Positions 25,356 through 33,356 of a DNA stretch of 64,000 nt are shown here, in pieces. Within the stretch, counting starts at the first letter, position 1, and the number at the start of each line of letters is the position of its first letter. The stretch is from contig NZ_QAJM01000002.1 of assembly GCF_003852405.1 (NCBI RefSeq), positions 167,109 through 231,108 on the forward strand. Reading direction: 5' to 3'. The notes beneath the pieces are model-generated. The model made no database searches. It saw nothing but the letters and a program-made list of their open reading frames with translations, and was not told the origin of the DNA. This DNA is from Pseudomonas sp. KBW05 (GTDB lineage: Bacteria; Pseudomonadota; Gammaproteobacteria; Pseudomonadales; Pseudomonadaceae). The position numbers and the translations under genes were made by a program.

Positions 25356-27656
25356 TTAAAAGTCATAACGCGCCGTTGCGCCCAGCGTTCGCGGAGTGCC
25401 CAGCACCCCGGTATAAGCGCCGTTTGGCGAGTTCCACAGCGTGGTGTAGTAGGTCTTGTCGAAGGCGTTTTTCAGCCACAGCGACACGTCCCATTGCCCA
25501 TCCCCCCAATTCCCCCGCACCCCGGTAGACAGGTTGACCAACCCGTAGCCCGGCAATTGGGCTTCGCGCGAATCATCCACCGTACCCACCGCGTGGGAGC
25601 GCCACGCATAGTTGCCGTTCACATAGGGCTGCAAGCCGTTATTCAACTGCCATTGATAACTCGCGCTGGTGTTGTAGATCCATTTCGACGCCCCGACCAC
25701 CGCGTGCCCGCTCAAGTCACAGGCAGCCGGCGCTCCCGGGCGCAAGGCGACTTCGGCCGGGCATGGCGCGTCCTCGTAAGATAGGTAGCGCACGTCATTC
25801 CATGAACCATTCACGTTGACCGTCAGGCCTCGCAGTGGCCGCCAGCTGCTGTCCAGCTCCAGGCCACGGCTGCGCACGGTGCCCGCGTTGGTCAGGTAGC
25901 TGGTGAGGTTGGCGTCATCATAGGCGTTGGTCTGGTAGCCGTGCACCACCGTCCAGAACAGGTTGGCGTTAAGCAGCAGGCGCTGGTCGAGCAAAGTGGT
26001 CTTGACCCCCAGTTCGGCATCGTTGGCACGTTCGCTGCCGATCAACAGCGAGTCGGCCCCGGCCACCGGCGCACTGGCCACACTGAGGTTGACCCCGCCG
26101 GACTTCTCGCCGTGGGACAACGACGCGTACGCCAGCACGTTCTCGTCCACCTGCCAGGCCAGGCTGGCCAGCGCCGACGGGCTGAAGCTGTAGAGGCTCA
26201 AGTCACCCGAATCATAGGCGCCGAGCCGTCCGGCCCTGGCGCCCGCCGCTGCGCCCGACACCGAAGCACCGCCCACCGGCGCGTTGCGCGTCACCTGCGC
26301 CAGCTTGCGTTCGTAGGTGCCGCGTACGCCGAGGCTGAAATCCAGGCTCGGCGTCAAATGCCAGGTGCCTTGGGCAAACGTGGCAATACTGTCGGTATCC
26401 ACCGTGCCGTGCCCCACGCTGCTGACATTGTTCAGCGCACCTTGGGCGGTGCCGTTCCAGGTGTCGGCCAGCGGCCCGTAATCGGTGAACACCGTATTGC
26501 TCATCTCCTGGCGGAAGTAATACGCGCCCAGCACATAATCAAAGTGTTCGCCCACCGGCGAGGCCAGGCGCAGTTCCTGGGAGTATTGCTTGTCGCGGGC
26601 GGATTGACCGACGTTGTGCATGACATCGACGTTCAGTTCGTCATCGTTGCGCGGGGTGAAATCCCACCAGCGATAGGCACTGATGGCGGTCAGCGTGTAG
26701 TCGTTGGGCAATGTCCAGTTGGCTTCCAGCGAGGTGCCGCCCTGGAACACCTTGACGCTCTGCTTGGCGTCCAGATTGACGCGGCGCCCGCTCACCAAGG
26801 TCGCGCCCACCGCGGCGGCGCGCTGTTCGTAGCGGTTGACGCCGTTAATGGTCGGCCCGGTGCTGAACAGCGAACGGGTGCCGGCGCTGGAGTCTTCTTC
26901 GTGGTAGTCGGCGACCCAGCGCAGGTTGAAATCCGTGTTGGGCTGGAACAGCAACTGTGTGCGAAAACCCTGGCGTTGTCCGCCGCCGAGGGTGTGGCCG
27001 TTGTATTGGTTCTCGACGTAGCCGTTTTCATGGGTGCGATACAGCGCAATCCGCCCGGCCAAGGTGTCGTTGAGCGGGCCGGAAAGACTCGCCTGGGTTT
27101 GCACGTAACCGTCCTCGCCCAGTGAACTGGCGAGGCTGCCCTGCGGGGTAAACGTGGGGCGCCGCGTGGTGATGTTCAGCACACCCGCCGTGGTGTTCTT
27201 GCCAAACAAGGTGCCTTGGGGCCCGCGCAGCAGTTCGATCTGCTCGACATCCAGCAGGTCGAACACCGCCATGCCCGGGCGACCGAGGTACACGTTGTCG
27301 AGGTAGATCCCGGCGCTGCCCTCCAGGCCATCGCTGGCCGGGTTGTTGCCCAGCCCGCGAATCGACAGGCTGGATTGGCGCGCATGCATAAACGCAACGT
27401 TGACGCTGGGCATCGCCTGCTGCAAGTCCTGCAAGCGATACAGGCGTTGCTCCTCCAGGGTTTGCGCGCCAAGCACGCTCATGGCCACGGGCACGTGCTG
27501 GGCGTCTTCGCTGCGCCGGCGCGACTCCACCGTCACCGCTTGCAGCACGGTGTCGGCGGGCTCGGGTAACGGCTCGGCCGCTGCCGGCAGCCCTTGGATC
27601 AGCGCGCAAACGCCCAGTGCAGCCACGCGCAAAGGGCGCGAATAAAGCAGAATCAT
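25356..27656 (-). CDS. TonB-dependent outer membrane receptor
   Basis: 766 residues. Signal peptide with cleavage near AAA-EPLPEP, a TonB-box-like segment (DTVLQAVTVESRRR), then the plug (LSIRGLGNNPAS, IELLRGPQGTLFGKNTTAGVLNI) and a 22-strand barrel ending in the terminal Phe (ARYDF). It imports a substrate across the outer membrane. It is the third gene after a sulfonate-type binding protein and an arylsulfotransferase, which points to an organosulfur ligand rather than a siderophore. It follows the arylsulfotransferase by 78 bases. Confidence 0.92.
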   Translation of the reverse strand: MILLYSRPLRVAALGVCALIQGLPAAAEPLPEPADTVLQAVTVESRRRSEDAQHVPVAMSVLGAQTLEEQRLYRLQDLQQAMPSVNVAFMHARQSSLSIRGLGNNPASDGLEGSAGIYLDNVYLGRPGMAVFDLLDVEQIELLRGPQGTLFGKNTTAGVLNITTRRPTFTPQGSLASSLGEDGYVQTQASLSGPLNDTLAGRIALYRTHENGYVENQYNGHTLGGGQRQGFRTQLLFQPNTDFNLRWVADYHEEDSSAGTRSLFSTGPTINGVNRYEQRAAAVGATLVSGRRVNLDAKQSVKVFQGGTSLEANWTLPNDYTLTAISAYRWWDFTPRNDDELNVDVMHNVGQSARDKQYSQELRLASPVGEHFDYVLGAYYFRQEMSNTVFTDYGPLADTWNGTAQGALNNVSSVGHGTVDTDSIATFAQGTWHLTPSLDFSLGVRGTYERKLAQVTRNAPVGGASVSGAAAGARAGRLGAYDSGDLSLYSFSPSALASLAWQVDENVLAYASLSHGEKSGGVNLSVASAPVAGADSLLIGSERANDAELGVKTTLLDQRLLLNANLFWTVVHGYQTNAYDDANLTSYLTNAGTVRSRGLELDSSWRPLRGLTVNVNGSWNDVRYLSYEDAPCPAEVALRPGAPAACDLSGHAVVGASKWIYNTSASYQWQLNNGLQPYVNGNYAWRSHAVGTVDDSREAQLPGYGLVNLSTGVRGNWGDGQWDVSLWLKNAFDKTYYTTLWNSPNGAYTGVLGTPRTLGATARYDF

Positions 27657-27734
27657 CGGTGGTTCCTTATTGCTGGGATGAGTCGATACTTCGCTGCGCG
27701 TGGCCTGCGTGAGCGTGATCGTTGCGGGGTTGAG

Positions 27735-28844
27735 TCAGTCGCGCAGCCAGGGGATGTCCTGGCGCTGGTAACGGTGTGCGCGGAAGATCGCGTTGTTTTC
27801 CCCCGGCAAGTAGCGGCGCGAGGCTGCATCGGGATAGGTAGCGAAGTGCGGGTTGACGTATTCCCACACCACTTCACCGGCCGGGGTGACTTCGAACAAA
27901 CGACCGAAGTTGGCCTCGGTCACCAGGGTGTTGCCGTTGTGCAGACGCTGGGCGCCGCCCATGAACGGGGTGAAGAACGCATAGCCCGGCGTGTCGGCGT
28001 ATTGCCACACGATGCGCTGTTGCTGCGGGTCGATTTCGAGGATGCGCGAGTGCGGCATGCTGATGTGCGGGCGGGAAATGCCGTTGTCGAACACCAGGAT
28101 GTTGCCGTTTTCCAGCTCGCTCGGGCAGTGTTGCTGCGCCACCAGGTCGTGACCGAGGCGCCACAGCACCTCACCGCTGCCACGCTGGATAGCAATCACC
28201 GACGACACGCTGCGTAGGCTGAGGATGACTTTGCCGTCACGGCCCGGAGAGACCGCATTGGTCATCGGCCAGTGGTAGCGCTCGAATGTCGCGTGCAGGG
28301 GGTAGTCCTCAGGCAGCAGGTGTTCCCAGCTGCGCCACTCCCATACCACCTGGCCCTGGCGGTTGACTTCCTTGACCACATCGGCATAGATCACGCCACC
28401 GGCCGCCTCGCTGCCGGGAATGCCGCCGACCACACGGCTGGCCAGTTCCGCGCTGAGGGGCTCGACGGTGGTGTACAGCAGGTTGCCGTTGCCCAGCCAT
28501 TGGGCATCGTGGTGGTGCAGCAGGTCGGTGTGCTGCCACACCACTTCCCCTTCGGGAGTCACTTCACTGAACGCGCCGCCGTGCCACACCGACCAGCCGG
28601 GGAACAGCTCCGGGGAGTCCGGGTGGTTGCCGTTGTAGCCGAGGTTGCCGTTGGCCAGGATCACTGCGTCGCGACCGGGGCGTTGGGGCAGCTTCCAGCG
28701 GTGGACGACCTCGCCGTCGAGGTCGACCAGGAACACGTTGCCGTCGGCCGTTTGCGGCGCGAACAAGGTGTAGCCGCCGGCGCTGCGGGCGTGGTCGACG
28801 CCGATCAGGCCGGTCTTCTGGCGCTTGAGGGTGGTGCTGTGCAT
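27735..28844 (-). CDS. Arylsulfotransferase (ASST) family protein
   Basis: 369 residues, a beta-propeller protein. Repeated blade motifs are visible: NVFLVDLDGEVVHRWKLP, EVTPEGEVVWQHTDLLHHHD, EVNRQGQVVWEWRSWEHL, LENGNILVFDNG and EVTPAGEVVWEYVNP. ASST enzymes move sulfate between phenolic donors and acceptors; here the context suggests handling of aromatic sulfate esters. Unlike classical periplasmic AssT, no signal peptide is visible (MHSTTLKRQKTGLIG). Middle gene of the operon, 61 bases after the binding-protein gene. Confidence 0.85.
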   Translation of the reverse strand: MHSTTLKRQKTGLIGVDHARSAGGYTLFAPQTADGNVFLVDLDGEVVHRWKLPQRPGRDAVILANGNLGYNGNHPDSPELFPGWSVWHGGAFSEVTPEGEVVWQHTDLLHHHDAQWLGNGNLLYTTVEPLSAELASRVVGGIPGSEAAGGVIYADVVKEVNRQGQVVWEWRSWEHLLPEDYPLHATFERYHWPMTNAVSPGRDGKVILSLRSVSSVIAIQRGSGEVLWRLGHDLVAQQHCPSELENGNILVFDNGISRPHISMPHSRILEIDPQQQRIVWQYADTPGYAFFTPFMGGAQRLHNGNTLVTEANFGRLFEVTPAGEVVWEYVNPHFATYPDAASRRYLPGENNAIFRAHRYQRQDIPWLRD

Positions 28845-28905
28845 GGCTTTTCTCCGGGTGCAGGAACCCCTGCCGGCGGCACACCGGCAAGGTCAAAAAC
28901 AGGGA

Positions 28906-29877
28906 TCAGTTAGGGGGAAGAACGGTGTTGAAGCGCGCGTCGAAGATCTGCCCGACGTCCAGCGGGTGCGGGATCACCCGCTCGGCGGCGAACAGATCCG
29001 CCAGGCGCTGTTGCAAGGCGATGACCGAGGGATCAATCGGCACATAACGCAGGTTTTGATGAGCGAGCATGTCGCGCACCAATGTCAGCGGGAGTCGCGT
29101 GGTTTGCGCGAACACCTGCGCCCAGGCATCCGGGTTGGCCGTGGCCCAGGCTTGCGCGCGGGCGAGCCTGGCGAGCAAATCGCCGGCTTCGGCGGCGCGC
29201 TGTGGGTCGGCCAACGCCTTGAGGCTCGCCAGGGTGAAGTTCTGCCCGGTTTCCGGCCAGGCGCCGCCGTCTACCAATACCCGAGCGCCCCGCGAAGTGG
29301 CCTGGCCGACAAAGGGGTACCACACCGACCAGGCGTCGAGCCGGCCGCTGGCAAATGCGGTTTGCGCGTCGAGCGGGCTGACGTAGGCAATGTTCACATC
29401 CCGCGTCGTCAACCCGGCTTCGTGCAGCGCCGCTAGCAGCAGGTAATGCCCGCTGGTGCCTTTGGCCACGGCCACGCGCTGGCCCTTGAGGTCGGCGACA
29501 CGCTGCACGGCGGAACCTTCCGGCAGCAACAGCGCATTGTTGTTCTGCGCCCCGCTCGCCACGCCAATGATGCGCACATCAAAACCACCGGCCTGGGCAA
29601 ACACCGGCGGCGCATTGCCGACCACGCCGATATCGATGGCACCGGCGCTCAGCGCCTCCAGCAGCGTGGTGCCGGCGTTGAACGGATGCCACATCAGCGC
29701 GGCCGGTAGGTCCTTGTCTTCCCCGGACGCATGCAGCATGGCCTGGATCAGGCCGCTCTGGTCACCGACCTTTAGCGCCGCCGACACCGGCTGCACCATC
29801 AACAGCGTCGCCAGGCACGCCAGCCCGGCCAGGCGGCGCAGTACGGGATGCTTGGCAGCGTCAGGTTTTAGCGTCAT
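28906..29877 (-). CDS. Second sulfonate-type ABC substrate-binding protein
   Basis: 323 residues. Signal peptide (LAGLACLATLLMVQPVSAA). The SsuA-type fold is shown by MWHPFNAGTTLLEALSAGAIDIGVVGNAP, RVAVAKGTSGHYLLLAALHEAGL and the DAWSVWYPFV hinge segment. Periplasmic. It leads the operon with ASST and the TonB receptor; again no ABC permease or ATPase is encoded nearby. It is distinct from the first binding protein (17245-18201), so the ligands probably differ. Confidence 0.88.
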   Translation of the reverse strand: MTLKPDAAKHPVLRRLAGLACLATLLMVQPVSAALKVGDQSGLIQAMLHASGEDKDLPAALMWHPFNAGTTLLEALSAGAIDIGVVGNAPPVFAQAGGFDVRIIGVASGAQNNNALLLPEGSAVQRVADLKGQRVAVAKGTSGHYLLLAALHEAGLTTRDVNIAYVSPLDAQTAFASGRLDAWSVWYPFVGQATSRGARVLVDGGAWPETGQNFTLASLKALADPQRAAEAGDLLARLARAQAWATANPDAWAQVFAQTTRLPLTLVRDMLAHQNLRYVPIDPSVIALQQRLADLFAAERVIPHPLDVGQIFDARFNTVLPPN

Positions 29878-29909
29878 TGTCGTGCCCTCATTTTTGCGTT
29901 GAACCCAGT

Positions 29910-31010
29910 ATGTCGAGGCACGCCGTGACGCTCCATGCCAAACACCCCTCCTTTACTGCCACGCCGGACAACGGCGTGCGCACGGTCGTCGTGCTGGCGT
30001 TCGATGACTTGCTGCTGCTGAACGCGGCCGGCCCGCTGGAGGTGTTTGCGGCGATTCCGCGCCTGTTGGGCGGTGCGGCGCCGTATCGGCTGCTGTTGGC
30101 TTCACCGCAGGGGGGCACGATTACGTCCGTGTCGGGGATCAGCGCCAACACCCTGTCAATAGCGCAGATCGACGGGCAGGCGCCGCTGATTGACACCTTG
30201 ATTGTCGCGGGCGGCCCCGGCATGGCCGCGCTGGAGGCCAACGAACAGGCGTGCGCCTGGTTGCAGCGGCGCGCGGCGCAGATCCGCCGCCTGTGCTCGA
30301 TCGGCACCGGGGCCTTTGCGTTGGCGGCTGCCGGCTTGCTGGATGGGCGCAAGGTGGTGACCCACTGGAAATTTGCCGATGAACTGCAGGCGCGTTATCC
30401 CAAGGTGATCTGCCAGACCGACGTGTTGTACCTGCACGACCGCAACCTGTGGACCTGTGGCGGCGCCACCGCTGGCATCGACCTGGCCCTCGGGCTGGTG
30501 GAACAGGATCTCGGCGCCGAGGCCGCGCTGTCATTGGCGCGTTATTTCACGGTGTTCCTGTGGCGTTCGGGCGAACAGCCGCAGCTGAGTGCTTCGCTGA
30601 ATGCGCAGTCCACGGCCTTGCGCACCGATCCCGATGTGCGTCTGGCGCGTTTGCATGCCTGGATTGCGGGGAACTTGAACGGTGATCTACGGGTAGAACG
30701 CTTGGCCGAGCAATTCGGCATGAGCCCGCGCCACTTTGCCCGAGCCTATGTCGCCGCCACGGGCGATACGCCCGCGCAAGCGGTAGAAAGCCTGCGCCTG
30801 GAGGCCGCTTGCCGGGTGCTGGCGACCACCAACGAGCCGATCAAGCGGATTGCCGAAACGGTGGGCTTTGGTCGAGAGGAGCGCATGCGCCGGGCGTTTC
30901 AAAAACAACTGGGCACCAGCCCGCTCGGTTATCGCACGCAGATGAAGGCTGCGCCCGCCAGCCAGCCGCCGTTCCCGATGGGTATCGCTTTACACGGCTT
31001 GGCGCACTAA
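29910..31010 (+). CDS. GlxA-family transcriptional regulator (DJ-1/PfpI plus AraC HTH)
   Basis: 366 residues. The N-terminal DJ-1/PfpI-like domain (VVVLAFDDLLLLNAAGPLEVF, with the nucleophile-elbow Cys in RLCSIGTGAF) is followed by a C-terminal AraC-type double HTH (VERLAEQFGMSPRHFARAY, RIAETVGFGREERMRRAFQK). It probably controls the divergent organosulfur operon, since the start codons lie only about 32 bases apart. The start is uncertain: ATG at 29910 has a weak ribosome-binding site and a TTG further upstream would overlap the divergent start. Confidence 0.88.
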   Translation: MSRHAVTLHAKHPSFTATPDNGVRTVVVLAFDDLLLLNAAGPLEVFAAIPRLLGGAAPYRLLLASPQGGTITSVSGISANTLSIAQIDGQAPLIDTLIVAGGPGMAALEANEQACAWLQRRAAQIRRLCSIGTGAFALAAAGLLDGRKVVTHWKFADELQARYPKVICQTDVLYLHDRNLWTCGGATAGIDLALGLVEQDLGAEAALSLARYFTVFLWRSGEQPQLSASLNAQSTALRTDPDVRLARLHAWIAGNLNGDLRVERLAEQFGMSPRHFARAYVAATGDTPAQAVESLRLEAACRVLATTNEPIKRIAETVGFGREERMRRAFQKQLGTSPLGYRTQMKAAPASQPPFPMGIALHGLAH

Positions 31011-31034
31011 GCGCCTCAACTTGAAATTATCCCA

Positions 31035-31065
31035 ACAAAAAAATCCGCCGCAGAGTCTGCGGCGG
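31035..31065 (-). terminator. Intrinsic terminator in minus orientation
   Basis: CCGCCGCAGA and its near-perfect complement form a GC-rich stem at 31045-31065. On the minus strand it is followed by a run of seven T (31044-31036 region). On the plus strand no T-run follows. Both neighbouring genes read rightward, so the terminator is oriented against them. Confidence 0.65.
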
Positions 31066-31340
31066 CAACCAAAGGATTTTGTCGAAGCAGAGCGGCTAAG
31101 ACAGGTCCCACGCTACACCCTGCGACGCTTGAATAACGTGAAGTTTAATTAATCGAGTTTCATCCTTTGCCTGGCTGTAGCCCCCGCAAAGTGGGCTTAG
31201 AATCAACTTCGGCAACCACGCCGAACACAATAAAAAACTGTAACGCCCACCTTGTAAAACTCTGCCGATCATACGTTTTGCGCCATTTAAAAAGTGCAGT
31301 GTTTCTGTGCGCGCGTTCATTACCCGGGGAAGTGAATACC

Positions 31341-32663
31341 ATGATTAAGCAGTCGAGCCTGTTAGCGCTGGCGGTGTGTGCCGGTATCAGTCAGATGGCC
31401 TTTGCCGAGTCCGTGACGGACCAGGCGGATGCCAAGGGGTTTATCGAAGGCAGCAGCATTACCGGGCTGTTGCGCAACTACTACATGGACCGCGATCGCC
31501 AAAGCGGCAAGGCCGATAACCGCGACTGGACCCAAGGCGCCATGCTCAATTACGCCTCGGGCTTTACCCAGGGCACCATTGGCTTCGGTGTGGATGCCTA
31601 CGCCTACGGCGGATTGAAGCTGGACGCCACCCATGCAGACGCCGGCACCGGCAACCTGCCCACCGATCGCCATGGCGATCCGGAAAACGCCTACGGTTCC
31701 GTGGGCGCAGCGGTGAAGGTGAAAATCTCCAAGACCGAGCTGAAATTCGGTGACATGCAGCCCACCGCCCCCGTCTTCGCCACCGGCGGCACGCGCCTGC
31801 TACCGCAGACCGCCACCGGTTTCGACCTGACCAGCAGCGAAATCGCCGGCCTCGACCTGGAAGCCGGGCACTTCACCAGCACCAACAGCGGCATGACCAG
31901 CAACCATGACCACGATATCTATGCAACCTACGCCAACATCCCCGCCAACAGCGCGAGTTTTGTCGGCGGCAAATACACCTTCACCCCGAACCTGAGTGCC
32001 ACGTTGTATGCGGGTGAGCTGGAAGATATCTGGCGCCAGTACTACACCAACCTCAACTACGTGATCCCGTTGCCGAATGACCAGTCGCTGGCCCTGGACG
32101 GTAACCTGTACCGTACCCTCGACACCGGCAGCGCCAAGGCCGGGGCGATCAACAACACCACCTACTCGCTGGCGGCGGCCTATTCGTTCTTGCAGGCCCA
32201 CACGCTGACGCTGTCGTTCCAGAAGGTGCATGGCGACACGCCGTTTGACTACATCGGCACCGGCAACAACGGCGCGGGCGAAGGTGGCGACTCGGTATTC
32301 CTCGCCAACTCGGTGCAGTGGGGCGACTTCAACGGCCCGGGCGAACAGTCCTGGGGCATTCGTTATGACCTGAACATGGCCAGTTACGGCGTACCCGGCC
32401 TGAGCTTCATGAGCCGCTATATCAACGGCTCGGACATCGACGGCACGCACACGCCGGAGCATAGCGCCTACGTCAACGACTACGGCTCGGATGGCGCGCA
32501 CCACGAGACCGACGTGGAAGCCAAATACGTGATCCAGAGCGGCCCGGCGAAGAATCTATCGCTACGGATGCGCGATGCCATCGTGTCGTCGAATGCCGAC
32601 CAGGGTGATGGCAAGTTGAACGAACTGCGGCTGATCGTCGATTACCCGTTTACCTTGCTGTAG
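31341..32663 (+). CDS. OprD-family outer membrane porin
   Basis: 440 residues. Signal peptide with cleavage after AFA (AVCAGISQMAFAES), then the family start FIEGSSITGLLRNYYMDRD. Further family segments are QGAMLNYASGFTQGTIGFGVD, SKTELKFGDMQPTAPVFA and the terminal strand (NELRLIVDYPFTLL). It is an 18-strand channel for small molecules such as amino or organic acids; the substrate is not readable. ATG at 31341 with GGGGA upstream. The 275 bases before it hold the minus-orientation terminator and no other gene. Confidence 0.92.
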   Translation: MIKQSSLLALAVCAGISQMAFAESVTDQADAKGFIEGSSITGLLRNYYMDRDRQSGKADNRDWTQGAMLNYASGFTQGTIGFGVDAYAYGGLKLDATHADAGTGNLPTDRHGDPENAYGSVGAAVKVKISKTELKFGDMQPTAPVFATGGTRLLPQTATGFDLTSSEIAGLDLEAGHFTSTNSGMTSNHDHDIYATYANIPANSASFVGGKYTFTPNLSATLYAGELEDIWRQYYTNLNYVIPLPNDQSLALDGNLYRTLDTGSAKAGAINNTTYSLAAAYSFLQAHTLTLSFQKVHGDTPFDYIGTGNNGAGEGGDSVFLANSVQWGDFNGPGEQSWGIRYDLNMASYGVPGLSFMSRYINGSDIDGTHTPEHSAYVNDYGSDGAHHETDVEAKYVIQSGPAKNLSLRMRDAIVSSNADQGDGKLNELRLIVDYPFTLL

Positions 32664-32729
32664 TTTGCCCCTGCGGTCATTTTCGCGGACCATGGGCGCC
32701 TTTCTGATACCTGCCAATGAGAGGCGCCC

Positions 32730-33110
32730 ATGGCCAACCACGACCTGTCCTACACCCCCGACCCGGATGCCGACTCGATTTCTTCCGACGTTGTCGGTTT
32801 CAACGGCATCCTGGTCTCCACCCAGATCCCGACCCGCGCCGACGGCAGCCTGGAACTGGGCGACATCACCCTGCAAAGCGAATGCACCTTGCAAGCGCTG
32901 AAAGTCGCCCTGGAAAAGGCCGGCAGTTCGATGGACCGGGTGATGCATTTGACCATCTACCTGACGGACATGGCTGATCGTGCGGCGTTCAATGAAGTCT
33001 ATAAGCGCTTCTTTGCCAAGCCGTGGCCGGTGCGGGCGGCGGTGGGTGTTGCTTCCCTGGCGGTTGAAGGCATGCGTGTCGAAGTGACCGCGATGGCCGC
33101 AAAAGCCTAA
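32730..33110 (+). CDS. RidA family protein
   Basis: 126 residues, the usual RidA length. The core reads LQALKVALEKAGSSMDRVMHLTIYLTDMADRAAFNEVYKRFF and PVRAAVGVASLAVEGMRVEVTAMA. The Arg in VRAAVGV corresponds to the family's substrate-binding Arg. Cytoplasmic; members deaminate enamine/imine intermediates. It lacks the typical Gly-Pro-Tyr-x-Q segment near the N-terminus, so it belongs to a divergent subgroup. Lies 66 bases after the porin gene. Confidence 0.85.
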   Translation: MANHDLSYTPDPDADSISSDVVGFNGILVSTQIPTRADGSLELGDITLQSECTLQALKVALEKAGSSMDRVMHLTIYLTDMADRAAFNEVYKRFFAKPWPVRAAVGVASLAVEGMRVEVTAMAAKA

Positions 33111-33130
33111 GCCAGACACAGTCTGAAAAT

Positions 33131-33235
33131 GTGGGAGCGGGCTTGTGTGGGTGCGGGCTTGCTCGCGAATACGGTGTGTCAGTCAACAGATTCATGGGCT
33201 GACCCACCGCATTCGCGAGCAAGCCCGCTCCCACA
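33131..33235. repeat. REPIN with a tandem left half
   Basis: gtgggagcgggcttgtgtgg, then gtgcgggcttgctcgcgaat on the left, inverted as attcgcgagcaagcccgctc on the right (to 33235). Same family as at 4431. Confidence 0.9.
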
Positions 33236-33356
33236 TTTGATTGGGTTTGCAATCCCAAGGCACAGGAAACCCCCGCCAGCCCTGTGGTAGGTGCCCCCCC
33301 AGCGTTTCACAGCTACAATGCCCGCCTCAACCGTGACAAGCCTGACTAAAAAAACT

